From Amycolatopsis sp. 2-15 (GTDB lineage Bacteria; Actinomycetota; Actinomycetes; Mycobacteriales; Pseudonocardiaceae): a stretch of DNA of 64,000 nucleotides. This document shows positions 1 through 8,738 of the stretch, in pieces. The stretch's first letter is position 1. Each line of letters opens with the position of its first letter. The notes below the pieces were generated by a model. The model was not told the DNA's origin. It worked only from the letters and a program-made list of their open reading frames with translations, and did no database searches. The stretch lies in contig NZ_CP127294.1 in the NCBI RefSeq assembly GCF_030285625.1, positions 4,164,001 to 4,228,000 of the forward strand, given 5' to 3'. Made by a program: the position numbers and the translations under genes.

Positions 1-1
1 C

Positions 2-616
2 GACGACGTGGCGCGCCTCGGCGTCCCGGTGGTCGCCGGGTTCGCGACCCACCCCCACTGGGACCACCTGCTCTGGCACTCCCGCTTCGGCGACGTCCCG
101 CGCTACGCCACCGCCACTTGCGCCGAAGTCGCGACCGGAGCCCGGGAGCGAGCGCAGGCGATGGCCGCGGAGAGCGCGTCGGGTGTCCCGCTCGAGCTGG
201 TCGCGCTGGTCACCCCGCTGCCCGCGGACGGGGGCTCGCTGCCGGGCGAGCTCGTGGAGCACGACGCGCACGCCGCCGGCCACGCCGCGGTCCTCCTCGC
301 GGACCGCGGCGTCCTGCTCGCCGGCGACATGCTCTCCGACGTCCTGATCCCCCTGCTGGACCCCCGCCGCCCCGGCCAAGCCGACGCCTACGCGGCGGCA
401 CTCGACCGCCTGGCCGAAGCGGCCCGGCACGTCGACGTCCTGGTCCCCGGCCACGGCTCCGTCGCCGAGGGGCCTGAGGTGGCGGCCCGCCTCACCGCCG
501 ATCGTGCGTACCTCGACGCGCTGCGGAGCGGAGCGGAACCGGTCGACGCGCGTCTTGAACAGGACTGGCTCGCAGGCCCGCACCAGGCGAACGTGGCCCG
601 ATGCTCAGCCGGATGA
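2..616 (+). CDS. Metallo-beta-lactamase-fold hydrolase, 5' end outside the window
   Basis: The open frame runs in from the window edge, so the N-terminus is missing. The metal-binding motif THPHWDH lies about 20 residues in, followed by a second histidine region (DAHAAGHAA), the GDML aspartate segment and a final PGHGS motif. This order is that of the glyoxalase II/MBL superfamily of zinc hydrolases. The substrate cannot be told from sequence. The gene is convergent with the dienelactone hydrolase remnant, with only 8 bases between the stops. It belongs to the chromosomal flank, not the island. Confidence 0.8.
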   Translation, partial: DDVARLGVPVVAGFATHPHWDHLLWHSRFGDVPRYATATCAEVATGARERAQAMAAESASGVPLELVALVTPLPADGGSLPGELVEHDAHAAGHAAVLLADRGVLLAGDMLSDVLIPLLDPRRPGQADAYAAALDRLAEAARHVDVLVPGHGSVAEGPEVAARLTADRAYLDALRSGAEPVDARLEQDWLAGPHQANVARCSAG

Positions 617-624
617 ACGGGTCG

Positions 625-831
625 TCAAGCCGGTAGGGTCCGCTGCAGGAACTCCACCGTCAGCTCCCAAGCGCGAGCAGCGGCTTCCGGCCGGTAGAAC
701 ATCGGCGCCACCCGGTTGTGGAAGGCATGTCCGGCGTCCTCCTGCACATGGATTTCCGCCCCCGGATGCCCGGCGACCGCTGACTCGACCACAGCAACAT
801 CCGAACGCGGAATGAACGGATCCTGCCCCCC
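625..831 (-). pseudogene. Dienelactone hydrolase, 3' part (split by the island)
   Basis: This encodes the C-terminal 68 residues of a dienelactone hydrolase-family alpha/beta hydrolase. It begins at GGQDPFIP, carries the region of the catalytic Asp, and ends with the catalytic-His segment DAGHAFHN. The upstream sequence is foreign: the frame continues into island DNA without similarity to the family. The missing N-terminal part is at 55461-55958. Fused at the GA core, codons read F-H-F-G-G-Q-D-P across the join. The gene served as the attB site. Confidence 0.88.
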
Positions 832-862
832 GAGGCGGACTGCCATTTGTTTACATATACGT
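806..862. other. attL: attL of the island (core GA at 832-833)
   Basis: Left of the core is dienelactone hydrolase coding sequence. Right of it (834-856) is an arm that matches, as an inverted repeat, the arm left of the core at the other end (55438-55460), with about 20 of 23 positions identical. Two inverted arms around an asymmetric dinucleotide are what large serine integrases use as attP. The core was set by requiring both arm symmetry and restoration of the interrupted reading frame. Both criteria give the same dinucleotide. Confidence 0.8.
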
Positions 863-928
863 GACCTGGGCGAACCCGGCCCAGCCGTCCCGGCCCGTCC
901 CAGCAGCGGGACGCCTCGCACTGAGGCT

Positions 929-1345
929 CTAGCTGCGAAAACAATGGTTGGGGCAGGTGGGACACGTTTCCCCGCGCTCGTCCCAGCCGTCCCCGACACG
1001 CGCTCGAACTCCGTCTCCGAGAAGTGTCCGGCCTCGTACACACGCACTATCTACACCGGGGCTGGTCGTCGCATAGACGACCAGCTCTTTTGGTTCGTAG
1101 AGTAGCTCCAGGTTCAGCGCTCGGTACAAACAACTCAGGCCGGCCGTTGTCGCGTCGGCCAGCGTTCCGCAGACGTCGCCGAGAGCGTCAATCCTCGCGT
1201 AGATCTCGGCAACCGTCACGTTCGACTCCGCCGGAACAGCGTCGATGTGCGCCCGCGCCGCCGCGGGCTCGGCCTGCGCTTGGTTGATCGGTTCGAGAAG
1301 CGCCGCCGGGTCGACGCCGGCGGTAATGGCGGCCTGTTGTGCCAC
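929..1345 (-). pseudogene. Large serine recombinase, C-terminal relic
   Basis: The translated tail contains the segment AGVDPAALLEPINQAQAE, a later IYARIDALGDV and a terminal VDSACVRG. This is the pattern at the end of actinobacterial serine recombinases (coiled-coil region, then the helical C-terminus). The recombinase catalytic domain with its YxRxS serine, and the zinc ribbon, are absent. It is distinct from the C-terminus of the integrase at the right end. The relic sits about 100 bp inside attL, so it may come from an earlier element that used the same neighbourhood. Confidence 0.5.
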
Positions 1346-1449
1346 GAGTCCTATTGCAACCGCTACCGCGCCGCCACCCGCACCGGCCCCCCGACAGCTC
1401 CAGCGGCAACACCGGCTTCCGCACCGCCGCCGACACCTGAGAACGGCGT

Positions 1450-1933
1450 ACTGCGTCGATCCGGTAGAGCGGGCGTGACCGACACGTCCACGGACGCGTA
1501 CCGCGGTCAGGCGGACCCATGTGGCGTGCTGGTCGGTGAACACGGGGCTGCCCGCCAGGACCATGGGCATTCGCTCGCTCGGACCACGTACCGTGTCTTG
1601 TTCCTCGCGTTGCTCCGCACGTGCATCCGGACGACGCGATCCGGCTCCCCGGTCTCCCAGGTCCGAGACTCCGCGCTGAGCCGGGACTCGGCGAGCTGGG
1701 CTGCGAGTTCCCAGACCGGGACCACGTGGGGGCGCTGAAGATGACCCGGGCCGTCCGTGACGAGGTGCCTCCAGGTGCCGAGGACCCACACGGGGGGCGC
1801 AATCGGCCAGCTGACGGAAGACGACGATCTCGGTGGCGAGATGGGTGATGCCCAGGACACGGACCGCGGCAGGGTCGGCCGGGTCGGCGGGATGCGACGG
1901 ATCGCCGGGGAAGTAGGCGACGAGCCAGGTCAT
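1450..1933 (-). pseudogene. Unrecognised protein gene with two frameshifts
   Basis: From an ATG at 1933 the minus strand encodes MTWLVAYFPGD and continues sensibly to ...RQLADCAP. The reading then continues in a second frame (VWVLGTWRHLVTDGP to RNKTRYVVRASE) and a third (RMPMVLAGSPVFTDQHATW). The first frame change falls at a run of six G at about 1792-1797. The spliced product shows good amino-acid composition, but I recognise no family. It may be true decay or sequencing error in the homopolymer. Confidence 0.4.
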
Positions 1934-2009
1934 CGCGGAGTGGATGATCACGCCGCGCTCGGTCGTGACGTGGCCGGACTGTGGCTGAGGGCGTCGGATT
2001 TCGACGACG

Positions 2010-2732
2010 GTGCCGGCCGGCGGGAAAGTAGGTCGCGGGCGCTCCAGCGCTCGAAGTACACGTGCGGCGGATGCTGGCGCGGCTCGCCACGGCGGCCCGG
2101 GATCGACGATCCGGAGTGCACTCGGCGTGGCCGGCGACGCGATCCAGCGGCACATCGGCCATGCGCAGGCGGAGAGCACCGCACGGTACGGGGAGCATGT
2201 GCGCGACTTCGAGACGTCGCCGGCGCTGCTCGCGGCGACCGCCTTCGAGGCAGCCGGGCTACCGACGAACGCGACAACGCCGGTGGCCAAGATCCGAAAC
2301 CGGTTGATCGCGACGTACGGCCCGACGTGCATGACCTGTCCGACGCTGGGCGACCGTGTCGATCACGACCACGCGACTGGCCTTGTCCGCGGCCTTCTGT
2401 GCAACTGGTGCATCAGCCGAGTCGACCACTGCCTGCACGTGGATGGCTGTGCCTTCGCGGACTACCTCACCAGACCACCGGCAACCGGGCTGAGGATCCG
2501 CTACCCAAACCGCGGCCGTCCGGCTCGATCGCCAACCCTGGACGCAGCCGGCCGTCGAGCACGACGAGAGGAGATCGCCGCGGCTGCGGAAGGCGCCCTG
2601 CAGGGTGCAGAAGACCGCGCGGCGGAACAACTAGACCGGACCCGGCGGGCGCGGGCCGCACCGGCACATCGCCGGCGCCGACCGGCGCCGGGGACACCCA
2701 CCGCCCAGGACCTGTCCCCGGACAAGGCGTGA
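2010..2732 (+). CDS. Endonuclease VII-like HNH nuclease
   Basis: The middle of the protein carries C-M-T-C, then DRVDHDHATGLVRGLLCNWC. This is the signature of the recombination endonuclease VII (T4 gp49-like) His-Me finger family: two zinc CxxC pairs around the DHDH catalytic core. An Arg/Ala-rich, probably disordered tail follows. Such proteins cut branched DNA or act as nicking nucleases, and are common in actinophages and islands. The first GTG of the frame is used; a GTG at 2127 is an alternative, because the region before it overlaps a relic on the other strand. Confidence 0.65.
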   Translation: MPAGGKVGRGRSSARSTRAADAGAARHGGPGSTIRSALGVAGDAIQRHIGHAQAESTARYGEHVRDFETSPALLAATAFEAAGLPTNATTPVAKIRNRLIATYGPTCMTCPTLGDRVDHDHATGLVRGLLCNWCISRVDHCLHVDGCAFADYLTRPPATGLRIRYPNRGRPARSPTLDAAGRRARREEIAAAAEGALQGAEDRAAEQLDRTRRARAAPAHRRRRPAPGTPTAQDLSPDKA

Positions 2733-2762
2733 TCGTTCCCGGTCACCGCGGCCTGGGGCGAC

Positions 2763-3245
2763 CTACACAGTCGGAACGCGGCGGTCGTCCCACGCGAACA
2801 CCCCGTTCCCCTTCACCCAGCTGAGTCCATGAATCCCCATCGGGGCCAGGATTCCTCGCACGCCCGCAGCGTCTTGACGCGGCCGGTGAAACCGGGTAAC
2901 CCACCAGGTTCCCCGCGTCCTGTCCCGGCAGTGCTGCCACGCCTCGACTCCGCACTTCGAGCAGGGCACACCGGCACACGCGTTCCATGCCCGGCGCAGT
3001 GCGGCGTCGACGACGGCCGGATCGCGGGTTGCCCTCGTCGTCGGGTCGAGGGTGAAGTACTCCATCACCACGCGATGATGGCAGGAGCGCCGAACGCCGG
3101 GTTCCGCCGCTCCGGTGACCGCGTCCCGTCGCGCCCGGAACCGGGGCGACCTCGAATCAGAGTCGGGTGCATGGACGAGGCGGAAGAACAGTCGCTCGCC
3201 GGCCGCCGAGGTGGGTCTCATTGAAACTGAATCCGTGCACGTCAA
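2763..3245 (-). CDS. Small putative zinc-binding protein, unknown role
   Basis: About two thirds along, the protein has the pattern C-S-K-C-G-x5-H-C-R followed by T-R-F-H-R-P-R. This resembles the short CxxC...C...H zinc-binding modules found in many actinophage and island proteins. The rest is not recognised. The start is uncertain; MEYFTLDPT, about 60 residues in, would give a more compact protein. It lies between the HNH nuclease gene and an IS481 insertion. Confidence 0.4.
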   Translation of the reverse strand: MTCTDSVSMRPTSAAGERLFFRLVHAPDSDSRSPRFRARRDAVTGAAEPGVRRSCHHRVVMEYFTLDPTTRATRDPAVVDAALRRAWNACAGVPCSKCGVEAWQHCRDRTRGTWWVTRFHRPRQDAAGVRGILAPMGIHGLSWVKGNGVFAWDDRRVPTV

Positions 3246-3308
3246 GAGGAGGCGTGGGCGGTCAGATGTTGCGAGACAGGACAGTTGGCCAGCGCCCGCC
3301 CGACGAGC

Positions 3309-4428
3309 TCTAGGTGTGATGTCCGGGGACGTTGTTCAGCAGTTCGAGGGTGGTGTCACCTGACAGGTGAGGCCCTCCGGTTGTGAAGTGGAACTGCCTA
3401 GGAACCGTTTCACCAGCTGGAGGGCCTCGTGTCCCACCCTAACGCCACGCTGACCCCGATCACTCGTCTGCGGCTGGCCCGTCTGATCGTCGACCACGGA
3501 TGGACCTACACCGCCGCAGCGAAAATGTTCATGGTCGCCGCGCCCACCGCAAAGAAATGGGCCACCCGCTACCGCGACGAAGGCCCAGGCGGCATGACCG
3601 ACCGCAGCAGCCGCCCGCACCACAGCCCCACCAAGACCGCACCCACACTCGTGCGCCGGATCGCACGATTGCGGTGGCGCCACCGGCTCGGCCCCGTCCA
3701 GATCGCCGGCCGGACAGGACTACCGGCCTCGACGGTGCACGCGGTGCTCGTGCGCTGCCGGATCAACCGCCTCTCCCGCATCGACCGGGTCACCGGCGAG
3801 CCGTTGCGCCGCTACGAACACGACCACCCCGGCTCGCTGATCCATGTCGATGTCACCAAGTTCGGCAACATTCCCGACGGCGGTGGCCACCGCTTCGTCG
3901 GACGCGGTCAGGGCAAACGCAACCGGGAAGCCACCGCCAAACGCACCGGCCGACGCAACCACCGCTACGAACCCCGCCCCGGCATCAGCTACCTGCACAC
4001 CGTCATCGACGACCACTCCCGCGTCGCCTACGCAGAAATCTGCACCGATGAAACCTCCGCCACCGCGATCGGTGTCCTGCACCGCGCCGTCGCCTGGTTC
4101 GCCCAGCACCATGTCGCCGTCGAGCGTGTGTTGTCCGACAACGGCTCGGCCTACCGCTCCCACGCCTGGCATCAAGCCTGCGCCGAGCTCGGCATCACAC
4201 CGAAACACACCCGCCCCTACCGGCCCCAAACGAACGGCAAAATCGAACGCTTCCACCGCACCCTCGCCGACGGCTGGGCCTACGCCCGCTTCTACACCCG
4301 CGACCAGCAACGCCGAGCAGCCCTACCAGGCTGGCTTCACTTCTACAATCACCATCGACCCCACTCCGCCCTCGGAGGCCACCCACCCATCACCCGACTA
4401 ACCAACCTGCCTGAACATCACATCTAGG
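3309..4428 (+). mobile_element. IS481-family insertion sequence, intact, with 6-bp target duplication
   Basis: The element spans 3315-4422. Its ends start TGTGATGT on each strand (3315-3322 and the complement of 4415-4422). It is flanked by an identical 6-bp direct repeat TCTAGG at 3309-3314 and 4423-4428. An NCTAGN duplication is characteristic of IS481 insertion. One complete transposase gene is inside. Perfect duplications and an uninterrupted frame suggest a recent insertion. Confidence 0.88.
3429..4427 (+). CDS. IS481-family transposase
   Basis: The protein has 332 residues: an N-terminal helix-turn-helix (TYTAAAKMFMVAAPTAKKW), then an rve-type integrase core. The catalytic triad can be placed as Asp in LIHVDVTKFG, Asp in VLSDNGSAY and Glu in NGKIERFHRTL. 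Length and domain order match complete family members. The stop codon TAG (4425-4427) lies outside the element proper, inside the duplicated target TCTAGG, so the gene relies on its insertion site for termination. Confidence 0.9.
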   Translation: MSHPNATLTPITRLRLARLIVDHGWTYTAAAKMFMVAAPTAKKWATRYRDEGPGGMTDRSSRPHHSPTKTAPTLVRRIARLRWRHRLGPVQIAGRTGLPASTVHAVLVRCRINRLSRIDRVTGEPLRRYEHDHPGSLIHVDVTKFGNIPDGGGHRFVGRGQGKRNREATAKRTGRRNHRYEPRPGISYLHTVIDDHSRVAYAEICTDETSATAIGVLHRAVAWFAQHHVAVERVLSDNGSAYRSHAWHQACAELGITPKHTRPYRPQTNGKIERFHRTLADGWAYARFYTRDQQRRAALPGWLHFYNHHRPHSALGGHPPITRLTNLPEHHI

Positions 4429-4660
4429 CCGCGAGGTGCCGGCCGCCGACGTTGGCCGTCGGCGGTTACAACGCGCACATCGACGGAAACCGGCTCCCGA
4501 TCGCAGCAGGTGCGCGACTCGGCACGGACGTCACGACCCGATTCAACGGTCTCACCCCACGGCGTAGCGGGGCTCATCCACGAACCACCTCACACGGCCT
4601 GATCGCCGGCGACGTTCGAATACCGTGCGGGATTGGTCATCACCGGACGCAAGTGGGCGG

Positions 4661-4684
4661 CGCCGGCGGTAATGCCCGCCGGCG
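4661..4684 (-). terminator. GC-rich hairpin after the minus-strand gene ending at 4717
   Basis: CGCCGGCGG at 4661-4669 pairs perfectly with CCGCCGGCG at 4676-4684, a 9-bp stem with a 6-nt loop. There is no U-tract, as is usual for actinobacterial terminators. It is 33 bases downstream of the stop of the gene at 4717-5268. Confidence 0.45.
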
Positions 4685-4716
4685 GCACACGATCACTTGT
4701 CCGTTATAGACGTTGA

Positions 4717-5268
4717 TCAGGAATGGGGTTGGCAGCGGAGGTCGTAGAGTCTCCAGGCTTCGTTGGTCATCATTATGGCGTTGTGGAGCGCGACGGCGAT
4801 GCGGTCGATCGAGGGCTCTGGTTTCGCGGTGGCCGAGCCGTCCGGCTTCCGAACGGCGTCTTCGACCCGGATGAGGGTGAGCCTGCTGGAGGGGGTTCCG
4901 TGCGCGTGCCCGCTGGTCGTTCGCCAAAGGAATCCGGCGCTTGCGCGGATCTTCGCGCTGTGTTCGTCGCTGCCGGGAAACGCCAAATTGGTGGCGTCCT
5001 TGATCACCGTGGTCATGTCCAGCTTGTATGCCTTGATGTTGGCGAGCTGGAGTCCGATTTGGTCAGCTGCGATCGAGGCTTCATCGAGACGCACGTCGAG
5101 CTTGCGCAGGTCCTGGTCGGCGATGGCCTGGTGCTCGGCGGGGAGGGTGCCGAGGTCCCGGACCAGCTTGCGGCGTTGGTTGATGTCGTCGATGACGATT
5201 CGCAGGGCGTGCTCGCGTCGCTGTTGGCGTTGTCCGGCGAGCACCCACATGGCTTGAGAGGCGCCCAT
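4717..5268 (-). CDS. Conserved-type hypothetical protein, probably 5'-truncated
   Basis: The 183-residue frame starts MGASQAMWVL, has a central segment likely to be helical (LDEASIAADQIGLQLANIK) and ends NEAWRLYDLRCQ. I recall similar actinobacterial proteins of unknown function that are longer and contain a GASQAMWV block internally. The frame just upstream ends LDKSFTPL and overlaps as TGATG, so a frameshift or truncation at the 5' end is likely. Sequence further upstream is a LigD relic, which supports truncation. Confidence 0.5.
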   Translation of the reverse strand: MGASQAMWVLAGQRQQRREHALRIVIDDINQRRKLVRDLGTLPAEHQAIADQDLRKLDVRLDEASIAADQIGLQLANIKAYKLDMTTVIKDATNLAFPGSDEHSAKIRASAGFLWRTTSGHAHGTPSSRLTLIRVEDAVRKPDGSATAKPEPSIDRIAVALHNAIMMTNEAWRLYDLRCQPHS

Positions 5269-5338
5269 CAGAGCGGTGTGAAGGACTTGTCGAGGACGGC
5301 TAGCTGACCCGGCGTCGCGTGGCGAGGCGGCTGCGGCT

Positions 5339-5440
5339 CATCGGTCGGGCAGCGCCACGCGGGTGTCGGCCAGTTCGGCGAGCAGGTCGCCGTGTTCGTC
5401 GACGCGGTGCAGGACGTCCTCGGGTGAAGCTCAGTTCGGC
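5339..5440 (-). pseudogene. LigD polymerase domain, C-terminal relic
   Basis: The minus strand reads DVLHRVDEHGDLLAELADTR followed by VALP and a stop. This is nearly the same as the end of the intact LigD-type polymerase gene at 52248-53177. Sequence upstream of this block is not related. The relic is only about 30 codons long and is one of several ligase/LigD pieces scattered through the island. Confidence 0.65.
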
Positions 5441-5549
5441 CGTGGTGCGAATCAAACGAGCTCGGCAAGCACCGCGGGCCCCGCGGATGACCCGCGAATT
5501 CGTCGACTTTTAGCCGTACGAACCCGCGGGCCTCCGCGTGCTCGCCCGA

Positions 5550-6374
5550 TCAGGACCGGATGAACTCGAGCAGGTCGGCGTTGATCGTCTCGGCCTGCGT
5601 CGTCGGCATGCCGTGCGGGAAGCCCGCGTAGGTCTTGAGTGTGCCGTTCTGCAGGAGTTTCGCCGACAGCGGCGCCGAGTCGGCGTAGGGGACGACCTGG
5701 TCGTCGTCGCCGTGCATGACCAGCACCGGCACGGTGATCTTCTTCAGGTCCTCGGTGAAGTCGGTCTGGGAGAACGCGACGATCCCGTCGTAGTGCGCTT
5801 TCGCGCCACCCATCATGCCCTGGCGCCACCAGTTCTCGATCATGGCTTCCGACGGCTCGACCCCGGGCCGGTTGAAGCCGTAGAACGGCCCCGAAGCGAC
5901 GGCCCGGTAGAACTCCGAACGGTTCGCCAGCAGCTGCGCCTGCATGTCGTCGAACACGCTCTTGGGCAAGCCGTCGGGATTGGCGTCCGTCTGCACCATC
6001 AGCGGCGGCACGGCGCTGAGCAGCGCCGCCTTGGCGACCCGCGACTCGCCGTGGCGGGCGAGGTAACGCACGACTTCGCCGCCGCCGGTGGAGTGTCCGA
6101 TGTGGATGGCGTCGTGCAGGTCGAGGTGTTCGGTCACCGCGGCCAGGTCGTCGGCGTAGTGGTCCAGGTCGTGCCCGTCGGCCACCTGCGCCGACCGGCC
6201 GTGGCCACGACGGTCGTGAGCGATGACGCGGAAGCCGTGCTGCAGGAAGAACAGCATGTGGGTGTCCCAGTCATCCGATGACAGGGGCCAGCCATGGCTG
6301 AACACGATCGGCTGCCCGGTGCCCCAGTCCTTGTAGAAAATCTCGACGCCATCGTTGGTGGTGATCATCGGCAT
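5550..6374 (-). CDS. Alpha/beta hydrolase of the non-haem chloroperoxidase type
   Basis: The protein has 274 residues, starting [18 protein letters not shown]. The oxyanion loop [10 protein letters not shown], nucleophile elbow GHSTGGGE, acid Asp in MHGDDDQVV and final His in FPHGMPTT give the full serine-hydrolase triad in cofactor-free haloperoxidase/esterase order. The product is cytoplasmic (no signal). The natural substrate of such enzymes is generally unknown; esterase and perhydrolase activity are typical. The gene stands alone and is intact, unlike most of its surroundings. Confidence 0.88.
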   Translation of the reverse strand: MPMITTNDGVEIFYKDWGTGQPIVFSHGWPLSSDDWDTHMLFFLQHGFRVIAHDRRGHGRSAQVADGHDLDHYADDLAAVTEHLDLHDAIHIGHSTGGGEVVRYLARHGESRVAKAALLSAVPPLMVQTDANPDGLPKSVFDDMQAQLLANRSEFYRAVASGPFYGFNRPGVEPSEAMIENWWRQGMMGGAKAHYDGIVAFSQTDFTEDLKKITVPVLVMHGDDDQVVPYADSAPLSAKLLQNGTLKTYAGFPHGMPTTQAETINADLLEFIRS

Positions 6375-6835
6375 GGGTGCGTTTCTCCGCTTCCTCGGGG
6401 TGCGACGGCTCCCCCGTCGGGGCCTGTCACAGTCGATGATCACGTTGCCCTGCCGGCCGGGGGCCGGGCAAGGTCGCGCGAACCAACTCGCCCGGATTAG
6501 GGCCAGAAGTACCTTAAATTACGGGTGGCACGGTGATCTCACCGACCACCACCCATCCATCCCGACGAAGTGGATCAGCATCATGAGCCACGTCAGACCC
6601 GGCGAGGCCGTCAGGGAGCAGAACTTGCGAGGGCTGTAGGCGACGGTCCAGCACGGGGCACGTCACGCCCACGGGCGACCCGGTGGCCTATACCTAGGCT
6701 GGCGGGATTCGGCCGCGGGCACGACACCGTGTTCCTCGAACACCGCAGTCCAGTCAGCTGACCTCAGGTGAAGTACGGGTCCCTTCGGTCGCTCAACGCG
6801 TCGGCGCGGTTTTCTCGTTTCGGGGACACATCCGC
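6375..6835. other. No gene seen between the hydrolase and the lipoprotein
   Basis: Short open frames on both strands here have no recognisable domains, good start context or family resemblance. The segment should contain the promoter of the minus-strand hydrolase near 6380-6500. I can point to no specific elements. Confidence 0.5.
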
Positions 6836-6877
6836 CGCAGCGCCGCGGCCGGACGTGAACCGGTCCGCGGCGCTGCG
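6836..6877 (-). terminator. Strong hairpin terminator after the lipoprotein gene
   Basis: A perfect 13-bp GC stem pairs 6836-6848 (CGCAGCGCCGCGG) with 6865-6877 (CCGCGGCGCTGCG), with a 16-nt loop. It lies 6 bases beyond the stop of the minus-strand lipoprotein gene. It lacks a U-tract. Confidence 0.7.
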
Positions 6878-6882
6878 TTGGA

Positions 6883-7488
6883 TTACAGGCGGCCTTCGAG
6901 GGTTTTCATCACTGCGGTGTATTCGGCGCGCATGGTGCCGTCGGGAGGATTCACCAGGGAGATCGTCGCGAGGCGGGTCTCACCATGGCTGAACTTGGCG
7001 ACCACGATGTCGGTGCCGCCGTCCTTGGTGTCGCAGTACATCGCGGCTTCGTAGAGGGACTGCACGTCATCTGCGCAGGACTCGCTGAACAGCTGCAGCG
7101 CCTTCTGCGGGGAGAGCAGCGACGGCACGCCGCCGACCGTCAGGGTTCCCAGGTGGGTCCCGGGGGGATCGGCGAGGCGGTACTCACAGTTGTAGGCGGT
7201 GAACTGGTCTTGGTGTGTCTGGGGCCGTTCACTGCTGGCGTCGACGTCTGTGTCATCGAACGTCTTCGCGAACTCCGCCGGGGACAAGAACGGGCACGCC
7301 GCGCTCAGGTGTGCCGGAGAAACCGCCGGCACGAACGGCGCCGGGGGAGGGGCGCTGCTGCTGGTGGTGGTCGGCAGGCTGCTGCTGGACGCCGGCGCCC
7401 CCGCCACAGCTCCGCTCCCACCGTTCGAGCACCCTGCGGCAGCCGCCGCCACGAAAGCGACGGCGATGAATCTTCGAGACAAACGCAT
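6883..7488 (-). CDS. DUF3558-type secreted lipoprotein
   Basis: The protein has 201 residues. The N-terminus is a lipoprotein signal (MRLSRRFIAVAFVAAAAAGC, lipobox Cys about residue 20), followed by a Ser/Pro/Thr linker and a folded domain with conserved cysteines in the CPFL, NCEYR, SCADD and YCDTK segments. This matches the DUF3558 lipoproteins abundant in Pseudonocardiaceae, anchored to the outer face of the membrane. Their function is not known. A terminator follows directly. Confidence 0.8.
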   Translation of the reverse strand: MRLSRRFIAVAFVAAAAAGCSNGGSGAVAGAPASSSSLPTTTSSSAPPPAPFVPAVSPAHLSAACPFLSPAEFAKTFDDTDVDASSERPQTHQDQFTAYNCEYRLADPPGTHLGTLTVGGVPSLLSPQKALQLFSESCADDVQSLYEAAMYCDTKDGGTDIVVAKFSHGETRLATISLVNPPDGTMRAEYTAVMKTLEGRL

Positions 7489-7637
7489 GCCCTGATCCTG
7501 CCGGACGTTCCCGGAATTCCCGCTGTCGGAGATCCACTCGTGATCACCATGAGTGACGATTTGGGGGACTTGTCCGCTGTGCGTAACATTTGCGCGATCT
7601 GGACCGGATTGCACGAGGGGACCGGCAGGATGAGGTG

Positions 7638-8119
7638 ATGCCGGACCTGCTCTGGGACGAGGTCAGAGGCCTCTTCGATCCCCACCTGACGGGCGCGCTT
7701 CCCGACGTCTCGGTAGCCGACGCGTCGGCCGAGGACTGGCAAGCAGTGTTCGACCTCGTGCGGTCACGGGGGTGGGCGTGGGAGTACCGGCTGGACGATG
7801 TCGTCACGCCGTTGCCCACGGCGGTCGAAGCGTTGATCATCCGGTCGATGCGGAGCTGCGGGTTTGGCCGGCCACGGGCGTGCTGGCGATCTTCCGGACC
7901 TACTCGCCTGATCAGATCGACTTTGACGTCGACCTACGGGAGTTGCAGGGCCAGACCGGAGTGAACGTCTTGTGCGACTTGCTACGCGCGATCGGCCAGA
8001 CGCTCGGGAAGCCGGTGCTGCTGACGCCTGAAGGAGACTCAGGGCAAGCGGTCCTCGCGTTCGATCCGCGCGTGGACCGTGTCGTTCTCATGGCCGACCC
8101 CGATCCGCGAACCCGCTGA
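7638..8119 (+). pseudogene. Hypothetical protein gene with one frameshift
   Basis: From the ATG at 7638 the protein reads MPDLLWDEVRGLFDPHLTG to TPLPTAVEAL. It then continues in another frame as DAELRVWPATGVLAIFRTY to VDRVVLMADPDP. The switch is at about 7836-7842. Taken together this gives a compact protein of about 160 residues whose C-terminal half looks like a small alpha/beta domain. I do not recognise the family. Its stop nearly abuts the next gene, so the two may have formed an operon. Confidence 0.5.
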
Positions 8120-8190
8120 CGAAGTCGAAGTCCCCTCGGGCTGGGCGGGCACTCGCTTCTGCGGCGATCGAGGCGCAGGGTGCTCGCGCG

Positions 8191-8664
8191 GTGCGGCAGC
8201 GCACCAAGCTCGCTTTGGCCGGCACTGCCGCCGCCGTGGTGATCGTCGGGTTGGGCGGGGCGGCGCTGCTGACCCGCGGAGCCCCGCAGACGATCACCCC
8301 GGCCGCAGGAGGGCAGGTCACGACCGCGGCGCCGATCGAACGCGAGATTGCCTACTGCTACCAGAACGCGGACATCACCAGCAGCGCGGACGGCCAGCAC
8401 GTCGCCGTCGGCGTCAGCGGCAACAGCGCCGACGGCCGCGGTGACACCGCAGCCCACATCATGTCGTACTGCAAGACCGCCTGGGCCGAGGACTACTACC
8501 AGTGGCAGAAGCCCGGGCTGCCCCGCGTCGTGCCTCCGCTCGTCGCGTGCGTGCTGACGTCCGCGGCCGTCAACATCGACCAGGCGGCGGTCGGCGCGGT
8601 CGGCGTGTTCCCTGGCGACGCGAAAACATGCGCCGCGATGGGCCTGCCCGTTGCACGAATCTAG
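8191..8664 (+). CDS. Small membrane-anchored exported protein, unknown function
   Basis: After a basic start (RQRTK) comes one transmembrane or signal segment (LALAGTAAAVVIVGLGGAAL). An extracytoplasmic domain of about 120 residues follows with four cysteines (YCYQN, SYCKT, ACVL, KTCAAM), suggesting disulfides. The GTG start was chosen because it leaves a normal N-terminal anchor. The same frame is open further upstream to the stop of the preceding gene, so a longer cytoplasmic N-terminus is possible. Confidence 0.6.
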   Translation: MRQRTKLALAGTAAAVVIVGLGGAALLTRGAPQTITPAAGGQVTTAAPIEREIAYCYQNADITSSADGQHVAVGVSGNSADGRGDTAAHIMSYCKTAWAEDYYQWQKPGLPRVVPPLVACVLTSAAVNIDQAAVGAVGVFPGDAKTCAAMGLPVARI

Positions 8665-8738
8665 AATCCGTGCGTTAACCAAAAACGCCGAATTCTTTCG
8701 TGATCTAAGTCACACCCGATTGGTTCTCGATACTTTTC

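Noticed and set aside
929..2332. A single 467-residue minus-strand protein
   Set aside because: Composition changes sharply along the frame. Only its last ~140 residues match a recombinase tail, and its middle fits better as parts of a frameshifted gene read in other frames.
3720..4310. 196-residue minus-strand frame inside IS481
   Set aside because: Val/Gly/Ala-rich antisense shadow of the transposase with no start context or family resemblance.
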